Shown here: piece after piece, positions 52,478 through 59,793 of the stretch
How positions within the stretch are numbered: the first letter of the stretch is position 1
Layout of the letters: each line of letters begins with the position of its first letter
DNA from: an uncultured Lachnospiraceae bacterium
GTDB taxonomy: Bacteria > Bacillota > Clostridia > Lachnospirales > Lachnospiraceae
Length of the DNA stretch: 64,000 nucleotides
Assembly (NCBI GenBank): GCA_910585545.1
Contig: CAJUFN010000002.1
Span: 184,428-248,427 of the forward strand
Reading direction: 5' to 3'
The notes under the pieces: generated by a model
Told to the model about the DNA's origin: nothing
The model's input: the letters and a program-made list of their open reading frames with translations, nothing else
Database searches by the model: none
Position numbers and translations under genes: made by a program

Positions 52478-52540
52478 GAGAATCTCCCAAAGAATAACAG
52501 TTATTGAAAACACTGTTTTCTATGGGAGATTCTTATTTTA
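52478..52540 (+). terminator. terminator of the C39 peptidase gene
   Basis: GAGAATCTCCCA (52478-52489) pairs with TGGGAGATTCTT (52523-52534) and is followed by ATTTTAA; the 33-base loop holds a second small pairing (AACAGT with ACTGTT). Confidence 0.82.
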
Positions 52541-52593
52541 ACATTTAGAGCAACCCAGCCCCATCTTCTATCCTATTTTCAAATAAATCTTCT

Positions 52594-53826
52594 TTGGAAT
52601 TGGAGGAATTTCGGCTCATTTTATCACCCGTCACCTCTTTGCAGGATAATAATGAACAACTTCGTTCCATACAGCAAAAGATAAATTATTTAGGGTTAAA
52701 TTATCTTAAAAATGAAAAAGTATGTATGTCCATTTTTAAAATTGATAATTACCACTCTTTTGTTAAAAATCATACTTCGGATGAACTCTGGGCGATTCGG
52801 TTTTCCACAGTAAGCATCATCAACGACCTTTTTGCTTCACAATATACTTGCAATGGATTCAGCTTTGATAACGATAAATTCGTGCTCATACTCTCTTGCA
52901 ACCACGAGACAGACTTGATTGACTTCGAGGACCGCCTTGTATTGCTTTTGCAATCTGTGCAAAATCAAATAGAAGACTTTCTTCATTTCACAGTGTCAAC
53001 TACTTACAGCAATGTTTTTCAGGGAATTGAAAATCTTTCTATTATATATAAACAACTGGAAAATTCATTATTGTTAAAAATGAGATTGGGGCATAACACA
53101 ATCATAGAACCTCATCTAATAGACGAGGTTCGGGCAGAATTTTTTCAATTTCCTCATAAAGCAACAACAAAGCTAATGAATCACCTGATTCAAGGGCAGC
53201 TAGAAGATGCCCTAGCAATTTATGAGACTCTTATACAAGATTTATTTTACTATGATTACGCAGAAATTCACTCAACGCTTCTTCATCTTATATATAATAT
53301 TGGCGAACAGCTTTCAGAAAAGTACGCAATGTTAAAAGATATCTTTATTGAGGCTATGAGAAAATTTATATCTGAATTGAAATATGCCGAAGTGAGTGAA
53401 GACATTCTTGCTCTTTCAAGAGATTATTTTAAGACAATTTGTAATGCTGTCCAAAAAGCCAAAGAAGACCCAAAACAGCAAAATTCTGTAATAATGGCAA
53501 AAAGAATTATGGAAATAATCCAGCAAAACTACTCCGATAATACGCTTTGCCTTTCTTCCATCGCGGATGAAATTGGACTTTCTTCTAACTATACCGGACA
53601 GATTTTCAAACAATATACACAGAAATCTATTTCGCAGTATCTTTTGGAAATCCGAATGGATAAGATTGCTTATTATTTGCAAACAAGCAATCTTCCATTG
53701 AGCCAAATATTAGAAAAAGTAGGATTAGAAAAAAACAATTACTTTTACACCCGATTCAAAAATTATTTTGGAATGTCTTTAAACGAATACAAAGCACAAT
53801 GCCAGGCGAAATGCAGCGATGAATAG
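52594..53826 (+). CDS. AraC-family transcriptional regulator, apparently lacking its sensor region
   Basis: The 410 residues end in a two-helix-turn-helix AraC domain (about 300-400: IMEIIQQNYSDNTLCLSSIA, LSSNYTGQIFKQYTQKSISQ, KIAYYLQTSNLPLSQILEKV). The preceding 280 residues resemble the degenerate GGDEF-like linker (FSTVSIINDLFASQYTCNGF, TVSTTYSNVFQGIENLSIIY). Relatives of this kind are usually much longer, with a two-pass membrane sensor in front. Here the frame is open only back to a stop at 52546-52548 and contains just a TTG without a ribosome site, so the gene looks 5'-truncated and may be silent. Confidence 0.72.
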   Translation: MELEEFRLILSPVTSLQDNNEQLRSIQQKINYLGLNYLKNEKVCMSIFKIDNYHSFVKNHTSDELWAIRFSTVSIINDLFASQYTCNGFSFDNDKFVLILSCNHETDLIDFEDRLVLLLQSVQNQIEDFLHFTVSTTYSNVFQGIENLSIIYKQLENSLLLKMRLGHNTIIEPHLIDEVRAEFFQFPHKATTKLMNHLIQGQLEDALAIYETLIQDLFYYDYAEIHSTLLHLIYNIGEQLSEKYAMLKDIFIEAMRKFISELKYAEVSEDILALSRDYFKTICNAVQKAKEDPKQQNSVIMAKRIMEIIQQNYSDNTLCLSSIADEIGLSSNYTGQIFKQYTQKSISQYLLEIRMDKIAYYLQTSNLPLSQILEKVGLEKNNYFYTRFKNYFGMSLNEYKAQCQAKCSDE

Positions 53827-53852
53827 TTTTGAAAATCCTACATCTGTTCAAG

Positions 53853-53902
53853 GCATCACAATGGGATTGGCGGGAAATAGCCCTCCGTTGTGATGCTTTT
53901 TA
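53853..53902 (+). terminator. terminator after the AraC-type gene
   Basis: GCATCACAA (53853-53861) pairs with TTGTGATGC (53888-53896), followed by TTTTTATT. Confidence 0.82.
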
Positions 53903-53913
53903 TTAAGATATTT

Positions 53914-54015
53914 TTACAGTTCCAAACTATTTTCTTTCAATAAAAAATCATAGATACTCATAATAGTAATTCCATCTTCATCTCTCGAACGCAGAACGCA
54001 AATCTTATTGAACAT
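53914..54015 (-). CDS. possible small peptide or gene remnant after the flavoprotein gene
   Basis: A 33-residue frame (MFNKICVLRSRDEDGITIMS..., ending KENSLEL) in the same frame as the flavoprotein gene, separated from it by TAG and TGA stops two codons apart. Composition looks protein-like, but there is no ribosome site of note. It may be a degenerate tail or coincidence; I do not recognise it. Confidence 0.2.
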   Translation of the reverse strand: MFNKICVLRSRDEDGITIMSIYDFLLKENSLEL

Positions 54016-54048
54016 TTTTGACGGTTCCGTAAAAAATATTCAATACCT

Positions 54049-54945
54049 CTACATCGCTGCCTGAATCGCCGCAATCGTTCCATCGGAAACTGCGGTTGCC
54101 ACTTGGCGTACCTGTTTTTCGCAAATATCTCCTGCTGCATAGACACCTGCGATCTCTGTCTCTTGATTTTCATCTACCGGGATAAACCCATTATTTAGAC
54201 GCAGCTGCGTATATAATTCTGTGTTTGGCGTTGTGCCTGCATAGACAAAAATTCCGCATCCAGGATCAGAAATTCTCTCAATGCGCCCTGTTTTTTCGTC
54301 CGAGATTTCCAAAGTTTCTACTTGTCCCACCCCATGTACCGCATGCAGTCTTGAACCAAATCTCAACTTGATATTGGATGTCTGTTCAACTTTTTCGCGA
54401 AACTGTACAATACACCCAAGTGTTTCTTCAAAGTGAATAATGGTTACCAGCTTTGCGTAATTTGCAAGATATAATGCTTCCTTTACTGCACCGTCTGCTC
54501 CTCCTACCACATAGACATGCTTTCCTTCATATTTTTTCCCATCTCTTGCTGCGTTTAGTCCCATTCCTATCCCGTCCAGCTCTTTTTCGCCAGGTATACC
54601 TAATTTCCTCGGTGTTGTACCATTCGCGATAATTACTTTTTTTGCCTCATAAACTCCATGATCTGTCTGGACTTTTTTGATATTCCCGTTCAGTTCAACT
54701 TTCTGTACCGTCTCATATATGATCTCTATGCCTGCCTCTTCCGCCTGTTTCTGCAAACGTTTTGCAAATGTCGTACCAGTTTCTCCTTCTATAATTCCCG
54801 CATAATGTGTGACTGTTGATACATTTCCAATTAATCCGCCAACTGCTCTTTTTTCAACAATCAATGTTTTCTTGCCTCTGCTCACCGCATAAATTCCTGC
54901 ACTGATTCCCGCTGGTCCGGCTCCGATAATAACAATATCATACAT
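54049..54945 (-). CDS. thioredoxin-reductase-like flavoprotein without redox cysteines
   Basis: A 298-residue FAD/NAD(P)-dependent oxidoreductase. The FAD site is VIIGAGPAGISAGIYAVSRG at residues 5-24, the pyridine-nucleotide site is HVYVVGGADGAVKEALYLAN near residue 145, and the FAD-contact end is GVYAAGDICEKQVRQVATAV. The CxxC that defines thioredoxin reductase should precede the nucleotide site, but there the sequence reads GIGMGLNAARDG. It is therefore more like a ferredoxin/flavin-linked reductase of the TrxR fold; its electron partner is unknown. A DUF1858 protein gene lies upstream on the same strand, behind a terminator. Confidence 0.85.
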   Translation of the reverse strand: MYDIVIIGAGPAGISAGIYAVSRGKKTLIVEKRAVGGLIGNVSTVTHYAGIIEGETGTTFAKRLQKQAEEAGIEIIYETVQKVELNGNIKKVQTDHGVYEAKKVIIANGTTPRKLGIPGEKELDGIGMGLNAARDGKKYEGKHVYVVGGADGAVKEALYLANYAKLVTIIHFEETLGCIVQFREKVEQTSNIKLRFGSRLHAVHGVGQVETLEISDEKTGRIERISDPGCGIFVYAGTTPNTELYTQLRLNNGFIPVDENQETEIAGVYAAGDICEKQVRQVATAVSDGTIAAIQAAM

Positions 54946-55078
54946 AACTACTCCTCCCGATTTCTATTTTTGTTTTCCCTATTATAGTTACGCTATGTAT
55001 GATTATAATCATTTTGTAAAATTATATGTATAAAATACACTCCCAATATAGGTTAAAACGCTGCCATAACATGTACAA

Positions 55079-55112
55079 AAAAAGAACCCTTTTACCAGGA
55101 TTCTTTTTTTAT
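55079..55112 (-). terminator. terminator of the DUF1858 gene
   Basis: On the minus strand AAAGAATCC and GGGTTCTTT form a stem with one G-T pair, followed by TTTTGTAC. Confidence 0.7.
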
Positions 55113-55118
55113 GCTTTT

Positions 55119-55322
55119 TTATTTTGCAGCAAGAAATGCATTGATTTTTTCTACAAGCAGATCTGCATCCAATCCATGAACCATCGCTGCATCCGCCAGA
55201 CATTCTGCTTGTGCAGACGGACATCCCAGACAATGCATTCCTACTTCCATAAGAATTGGCGCTACTTCCGGGTTGATGCGAAGCAATTCCCCGATTGTTG
55301 TCTCTTTTGAAATCTGTGCCAT
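55119..55322 (-). CDS. DUF1858-domain protein
   Basis: A 67-residue protein beginning AQISKETTIGELLRINPEVA and containing GMHCLGCPSAQAECLADAAM, the paired cysteine motif (C-x2-C) of the DUF1858 family. Such proteins are found with hybrid-cluster or other redox enzymes in anaerobes and are thought to carry a redox disulfide. The ATG at 55322 follows an AGAGGAGG-type site; an in-frame extension upstream is not conserved. Confidence 0.88.
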   Translation of the reverse strand: MAQISKETTIGELLRINPEVAPILMEVGMHCLGCPSAQAECLADAAMVHGLDADLLVEKINAFLAAK

Positions 55323-55741
55323 AATGACACCTCCTCTTTTTTTATCAGTGTTACTTATTATAATACGATTTTTTAAAATTATCAACTAGCTGCGTTTCCA
55401 TTTTATTTATACCCTTTCTCAAAAAATTGTAGGTACAATTTTATATGTCGAACTTTGTAAATTGACATCTCAAATGTCAATTGTTTTTTCTACTTTTTTC
55501 GACATTTTTCCAATTTCATTACAACTCAACAAAACGTGCGTTCTTATTTATTCCTAAGTATTCCCCATAAAAACATCTGTTTTGTGTGGATAATGTGGAT
55601 AAAATTTGATAAATAGCGTTTTTTCCACGTTTTCTCCTTTTTTTCATGTGGATAATTGGGAAAACAAAATTCGTCAATTTTTTTGTACATTTAACAATTT
55701 TGTGCACTTTGTACATAGCCTAAAAAAATCCCTATACAATC
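55323..55741. other. A/T-rich intergenic region with DnaA boxes
   Basis: About 420 bases between the DUF1858 gene and the NlpC/P60 terminator. It contains three perfect DnaA boxes (55585-55655) and an inverted TTGACAT/ATGTCAA pair near 55460. No gene is convincing in it; short frames such as 55519-55716 lack ribosome sites. Confidence 0.6.
55585..55655 (+). promoter_or_regulatory. cluster of three perfect DnaA boxes
   Basis: TGTGGATAA, the reverse complement of the DnaA box TTATCCACA, occurs at 55585-55593, directly again at 55594-55602, and at 55647-55655. A related TTTTCCACG lies at 55621-55629. Confidence 0.6.
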
Positions 55742-55783
55742 AAAAAGACCGGTACATATCGAGGATGTATTCCGGTCTTTTTC
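55742..55783. terminator. terminator of the NlpC/P60 gene
   Basis: AAAAAGACCGG (55742-55752) pairs with CCGGTCTTTTT (55772-55782) perfectly and has T runs in both directions. It lies directly after the NlpC/P60 stop. Confidence 0.88.
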
Positions 55784-56692
55784 TTAAATTAATCTTCTGA
55801 CTGTAATAATGTTCGTGTAAGTTGCAGATGAAATACCGATTCCATGTGCTTCATCGATTGCGTTTACAATCTGGCCATCTCCAACGTAGATTCCAACATG
55901 TCCTTCATAGCAAATGACATCTCCTGGGATCGCCTCTGAATAGCTCACTGCTCTTCCCGCATTACGCATCTCTCTGGATGTTCTTGGCATACTCACACCA
56001 AAATTCGCATAGACGGACTGAACAAACCCGGAACAATCGGCTCCATTCGTGAGACTTGTTCCTCCCCAGACATACGGATTGCCAATAAATTGGCGTGCAT
56101 AGTCTACGACTGCCGCACCACTGTTTATAGCTGCAGACATCGCTTCTTTTGCTTCCTCCGCTTTTATCTGTGCTTCTTTTGCAAGGCGCTCTTTCTCTTC
56201 TTCCTTTGACTCTGCATACAAAAATTCTCCTTTTTCTTTCAGAATTTCTTGCGCCTTCCCCTGCGCTGCATAGCCTACCGTCAGAAACTCCGTTTTCACA
56301 TATCCTGTGACACTTCCCGATTCAATCTTAGTCCATTCATCAATCGGTCCTTTAATCACAACTGCCTGATCTTTATAGAGCTTTCCAAGCCATTCACTTT
56401 CTTTTGATGCCTCACTTCTTATATATAAGAAGCTGTCTTCCTCTACATTAGAGAAGCCCATATCTAAATACTCACCCTTATTTCCCTGAATCAGATAATC
56501 TCCAATAACGATATTTCTTTTTATCATCGGATCACTCATCATAGAATCACCCATGAGTGCCTCCACACCTACTGTTGGAAATTGTAATTGATTACGTACA
56601 GCATCTTCTGCATGTACCTCTTTTCCTGCCATCATACATGCTCCTGTTAAAGTAATTAGGAACAATCCACATTTTATAGATTTAGAATCCAT
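55784..56692 (-). CDS. secreted NlpC/P60 peptidoglycan endopeptidase with SH3 domain
   Basis: A 302-residue exported cell-wall hydrolase. A signal peptide (residues 1-28, GLFLITLTGACMMAGKEVHA) is followed by an SH3-type domain at about 85-140 (LYIRSEASKESEWLGKLYKD), a helical, charged linker (150-190) and the C-terminal NlpC/P60 domain. Catalytic Cys220 lies in NGADCSGFVQSVY, His265 in YEGHVGIYVGDGQI and the third polar residue is likely Asn277. It cuts bonds in the stem peptide. Its promoter region has a WalR-type repeat. Confidence 0.93.
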   Translation of the reverse strand: MDSKSIKCGLFLITLTGACMMAGKEVHAEDAVRNQLQFPTVGVEALMGDSMMSDPMIKRNIVIGDYLIQGNKGEYLDMGFSNVEEDSFLYIRSEASKESEWLGKLYKDQAVVIKGPIDEWTKIESGSVTGYVKTEFLTVGYAAQGKAQEILKEKGEFLYAESKEEEKERLAKEAQIKAEEAKEAMSAAINSGAAVVDYARQFIGNPYVWGGTSLTNGADCSGFVQSVYANFGVSMPRTSREMRNAGRAVSYSEAIPGDVICYEGHVGIYVGDGQIVNAIDEAHGIGISSATYTNIITVRRLI

Positions 56693-56728
56693 AAATCTCC
56701 CTCCTTTATGTTTCTATATCTCTTCATT

Positions 56729-56754
56729 TGTTACATAATTGTTACATTTGTTAC
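56729..56754 (+). promoter_or_regulatory. WalR-like box upstream of the NlpC/P60 gene
   Basis: TGTTAC at 56729 and at 56740 are separated by five bases, matching the WalR consensus TGTWAH-N5-TGTWAH; a third TGTTAC follows at 56749. It lies about 40-60 bases before the gene's ATG. Confidence 0.55.
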
Positions 56755-56905
56755 GCTGCTATTATATCAATGCTCCATAGCTATGTCAAGGTCCTAATCA
56801 ACGCTTTTAGGCAACATATCTTTTACATTTATCTAATAAGCATAACTCTTTACTTATATTATTTGTTACATTTTGTTACATTTTATACATCCTTTTATAA
56901 TTCTA

Positions 56906-56960
56906 TTGACTTCTTTTGTAATATTGTATAGGATAAATATAATAATCATTACTATTATTA
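56906..56960 (+). promoter_or_regulatory. perR promoter and candidate PerR/Fur box
   Basis: TTGACT (56906-56911) and TAGGAT (56929-56934) are 17 bases apart. Directly downstream, ATAATAATCATTACTATTAT (56939-56958) has six-base inverted arms ATAATA/TATTAT, suggesting autoregulation. Related elements lie before the rubrerythrin gene. Confidence 0.5.
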
Positions 56961-56991
56961 CAATTAATTTGGAAGGAGGAGACAATGAAAT

Positions 56992-57375
56992 ATGCTAAAG
57001 TATAGTAAACAGCGAGAAGCTATCAAAAACTATCTTATGAGCACAAAGGAGCATCCTACGGCTGACACTGTATATTTGCATGTGAAAGAAGAATTTCCCA
57101 ATATCAGCCTTGGCACTGTTTACCGAAACTTAAATCTTCTTGCCGATATCGGAGAAGTGACAAAAATTTCTTTTTCCGAAGGCGGAGATCGTTTTGATGG
57201 CTTTACAAAGCCACATTACCATTTCTATTGCAGAGATTGCTGCAAACTAATCGATCTTGACATCGACATGTCGGATATGATCAATCATATTGCCAGCGAA
57301 AAGTTTGATGGCATTATTGAGTCCCATACAATCTTGTTTCAGGGGCAATGTGAGGAATGTATTAAAAAATCCTAG
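56992..57375 (+). CDS. Fur-family regulator, PerR-like
   Basis: A 127-residue metal-dependent repressor. The winged-helix part (residues 1-80) reads YSKQREAIKNYLMSTKEHPT, SLGTVYRNLNLLADIGEV, and the dimerisation/metal part has HYHFYCRDCCKLIDLDI plus a second CEEC near the end, the structural zinc site. The proximity of a rubrerythrin gene points to peroxide sensing (PerR) rather than iron or zinc uptake. An upstream six-codon frame (MKYAKV) overlaps the start, and the GGAGGAG site is placed better for that frame. Confidence 0.88.
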   Translation: MLKYSKQREAIKNYLMSTKEHPTADTVYLHVKEEFPNISLGTVYRNLNLLADIGEVTKISFSEGGDRFDGFTKPHYHFYCRDCCKLIDLDIDMSDMINHIASEKFDGIIESHTILFQGQCEECIKKS

Positions 57376-57418
57376 ATTTTTTACATAAATTTTCTTCATT
57401 ATTAATATAAAATAATTT

Positions 57419-57481
57419 ATAATAGTGATTGACAATCTTAATCTGATATGGTATCTTGATATCAGTAACAATTACTATTAT
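57419..57481 (+). promoter_or_regulatory. paired candidate PerR/Fur boxes upstream of rubrerythrin
   Basis: ATAATAGTGATTG (57419-57431) and CAATTACTATTAT (57469-57481) are near-complements of each other in inverted orientation and resemble the element before perR, so PerR could control the rubrerythrin gene. Confidence 0.45.
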
Positions 57482-57520
57482 CATTTTAAATAAACTAACA
57501 AAACAAAGGAGATATGAATT

Positions 57521-58063
57521 ATGAAAAAATGGGTATGTACAGTATGTGGTTATGTTCATGAAGGAGATTCTGCACCGGAGAAATGTCCGGTATGTAATGT
57601 TCCTGCTGAAAAATTCAAAGAACAAGTTGGCGAAAAAGAATGGGCTGCTGAGCACGTTGTAGGCGTTGCGAAAGGTGTCAGCGAAGATATCATCGCTGAT
57701 TTAAGAGCAAACTTTGAAGGAGAATGTTCTGAAGTTGGTATGTATTTAGCTATGGCAAGAGTTGCTCATAGAGAAGGCTATCCTGAAATTGGATTATACT
57801 GGGAAAAAGCTGCTTGGGAAGAAGCAGAACATGCTGCAAAATTTGCTGAATTATTAGGCGAAGTAGTAACAGACAGCACAAAGAAAAATCTTGAGATGAG
57901 AGTAGACGCAGAAAATGGTGCTACAGCAGGCAAATTTGACCTTGCAAAACGTGCAAAAGCTGCTAATCTTGATGCAATCCATGATACTGTTCATGAGATG
58001 GCAAGAGACGAGGCTAGACACGGTAAAGCATTTGAGGGTCTGCTTAAGAGATACTTTGCGTAG
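57521..58063 (+). CDS. reverse rubrerythrin
   Basis: A 180-residue peroxide-reducing iron protein of anaerobes. The rubredoxin-like domain is at the N terminus (C6-x2-C9 and C22-x2-C25: WVCTVCGYVHEG, KCPVCNVPAEKF), the opposite of classical rubrerythrin, followed by a ferritin-like four-helix domain with the di-iron motifs EGECSEVGMYLAM, EEAEHAAKFAELL and DEARHGKAF. It detoxifies hydrogen peroxide using NADH-derived electrons. A GGAGAT site precedes the ATG and a terminator follows. Confidence 0.95.
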   Translation: MKKWVCTVCGYVHEGDSAPEKCPVCNVPAEKFKEQVGEKEWAAEHVVGVAKGVSEDIIADLRANFEGECSEVGMYLAMARVAHREGYPEIGLYWEKAAWEEAEHAAKFAELLGEVVTDSTKKNLEMRVDAENGATAGKFDLAKRAKAANLDAIHDTVHEMARDEARHGKAFEGLLKRYFA

Positions 58064-58128
58064 GATTTAATCCGACAATCAGCCAAACCGGTGCTTTAAA
58101 ATTCTAATACCTACTCTATAAATCTAAG

Positions 58129-58163
58129 AAACTGCAAGGAAATTATTTTCTTTGCAGTTTTTT
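58129..58163 (+). terminator. terminator of the rubrerythrin gene
   Basis: AAACTGCAAGGAAA pairs with TTTTCTTTGCAGTTT and is followed by TTT; a strong stem. Confidence 0.85.
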
Positions 58164-58262
58164 ACTTGCATTTTTTCACATAACGGTTATAATATGAATA
58201 TATTGACATGTAGTTTTTAATACTACTTATAATAGTTTATTCATATTAGAGGAGGTTTTACT

Positions 58263-58913
58263 ATGAGTATTCAAAAAATTAAGGAACCCGGCAGCGCTAT
58301 CACACATTTTATCGGAATGCTAATGGCAATATTCGCGGCCATTCCGCTTCTTATCAAAGCCGCACATGAACCAGGGCATGTGTACATTGTATCACTTGCA
58401 ATCTATGCAGTCAGCTTAATTCTGCTCTACGCTGCAAGTACTACTTATCATACATTTAATATATCGGAAAAAGTAAACACGATTCTTAAGAAAATCGACC
58501 ACATGATGATATTTATACTGATTGCAGGAAGCTATACTCCGGTATGCCTTCTGGTATTAAGAGGACGCACCGGACTTTTACTCTTAATTACTGTATGGGC
58601 CATCGCACTCATAGGAATTTTTATCAAAGCGTTCTGGGTATATTGTCCAAAATGGGTTTCCTCGATACTCTATATCGGCATGGGCTGGACATGTGTACTC
58701 GCTTTTTCCAAAATCTTAGATGCTCTTTCTCCGACAACTTTTGGATGGCTTCTTGCCGGCGGAATCATCTACACAATTGGCGGTATTATTTATGCATTAA
58801 AGCTTCCGCTTTTTAATAATCGCCACAAAAACTTCGGAAGTCATGAAATCTTCCACCTTTTTGTAATGGGCGGCAGCGCATGTCATTTCATCGTAATGTA
58901 TGCACTTTTATAG
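58263..58913 (+). CDS. TrhA/hemolysin III family (PAQR) membrane protein
   Basis: A 216-residue polytopic protein with seven predicted membrane segments. It shows EPGSAITHFIGMLMAI at the start, the conserved STTYHTF near residue 60, KIDHMMIFILIAGSYTPV and the C-terminal SHEIFHLFVMGGSACHF, the conserved acidic/histidine pattern of PAQR hydrolases. Despite the name, haemolytic activity is not established; membrane-homeostasis roles have been reported for TrhA. An AGAGGAGG site precedes the ATG. Confidence 0.92.
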   Translation: MSIQKIKEPGSAITHFIGMLMAIFAAIPLLIKAAHEPGHVYIVSLAIYAVSLILLYAASTTYHTFNISEKVNTILKKIDHMMIFILIAGSYTPVCLLVLRGRTGLLLLITVWAIALIGIFIKAFWVYCPKWVSSILYIGMGWTCVLAFSKILDALSPTTFGWLLAGGIIYTIGGIIYALKLPLFNNRHKNFGSHEIFHLFVMGGSACHFIVMYALL

Positions 58914-58946
58914 AATAAAGAAGAATAACCGGTTTGGCACATTTTT

Positions 58947-58982
58947 AAAGGCAGATGAAAGTTTTTACTTCCATCTGCCTTT
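58947..58982. terminator. bidirectional terminator between TrhA-type gene and spoIIQ
   Basis: AAAGGCAGATG (58947-58957) pairs perfectly with CATCTGCCTTT (58972-58982); the stem serves the two convergent genes. Confidence 0.82.
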
Positions 58983-58985
58983 CCC

Positions 58986-59747
58986 TTATGCTTCCAGATA
59001 ATCCATCGGATTAACAGGTTCTCCATCTTTTAATACTTGATAATAAAGATTGCTTCCTTCCATCGTATAATACTTTGTCGGTTCGCTTACATATCCGAGT
59101 ACTTCGCCTTCCTGAATCGTCTCTCCTTCATTGATTGGAACCTCTTTCAACTGTCCGTAAACAAGTTCAAATCCATTTCCAATATCCAGTGTAAGCGTTG
59201 TTCCAGTCTGTGCATCCACCGAAATATCCCGGACCACTCCAGTCGCAGAAGCGATTACCTCGCTGCCAATCTCGCTGGAAATGATGATTGCCGGATTGTA
59301 TTTGTACTGATCCAATGTAGAAAAATACGTGGTTTTATCCATGCTGTAGTTAATCGTTACATTTCCTTCTACCGGCCAAAGCAGATCATCCGACGTAGAA
59401 AAGGCCGCCGATGCAATCGGACTGATTCCGGTTTCTTCCGTAGTCTCTTCTTTTTCACCATCAATTTCTAACTGCGTTGCATTATTTTCCGGTTGTTCTG
59501 TCTGACTTTCCATCTTTGGAATTACGGTGTCCGTAATCGTACTTTGAATCTGTGTTCCTATATCCGATTCCTCTTTCGCAAGCTGCTCCTGTTCTAACAT
59601 TTTCATTTCCTTTTCCAGATTATCCTCATAATTCCGGAAAGTATATGTTCCGACCATTGCCACGGCTGCCACAAAACAAATGACAAGACCTACAGAAGCA
59701 CCCTTTCTTCCTTTGGAAGATGTTTCTTTTTTGTTCATATTCATCAC
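58986..59747 (-). CDS. spoIIQ: SpoIIQ-like M23-fold protein
   Basis: A 253-residue membrane-anchored protein (membrane segment at about 20-38, VGLVICFVAAVAMVGTYTF) with an extracytoplasmic M23 fold at about 120-250 (LWPVEGNVTINYSMDKTTYF, GVVRDISVDAQTGTTLTLDI, GNGFELVYGQLKEVPINEGE). SpoIIQ joins with SpoIIIAH in the forespore-mother cell channel. The zinc-binding residues of an active M23 endopeptidase are not evident (the final H-x-H site reads LYYQV), so it is probably structural. It follows spoIID by 46 bases, a conserved pairing. Confidence 0.88.
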   Translation of the reverse strand: MMNMNKKETSSKGRKGASVGLVICFVAAVAMVGTYTFRNYEDNLEKEMKMLEQEQLAKEESDIGTQIQSTITDTVIPKMESQTEQPENNATQLEIDGEKEETTEETGISPIASAAFSTSDDLLWPVEGNVTINYSMDKTTYFSTLDQYKYNPAIIISSEIGSEVIASATGVVRDISVDAQTGTTLTLDIGNGFELVYGQLKEVPINEGETIQEGEVLGYVSEPTKYYTMEGSNLYYQVLKDGEPVNPMDYLEA

Positions 59748-59793
59748 CTCTGGCTATATTTTTGCCAGAAAGCGATTGCCTTATTCCCTTTTC

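Noticed and set aside
55585..55655. Replication origin
   Set aside because: DnaA boxes are present, but no dnaA, dnaN, rpmH or recF gene is near, and three boxes alone are too few.
57362..57655. A 97-codon minus-strand frame over the rubrerythrin start
   Set aside because: It is antisense to the rubrerythrin gene and its promoter, rich in Phe and Tyr, with no start signal.
58986..59747. Active M23 endopeptidase
   Set aside because: The fold is present but zinc-binding residues are not seen, and the neighbour spoIID marks it as SpoIIQ.
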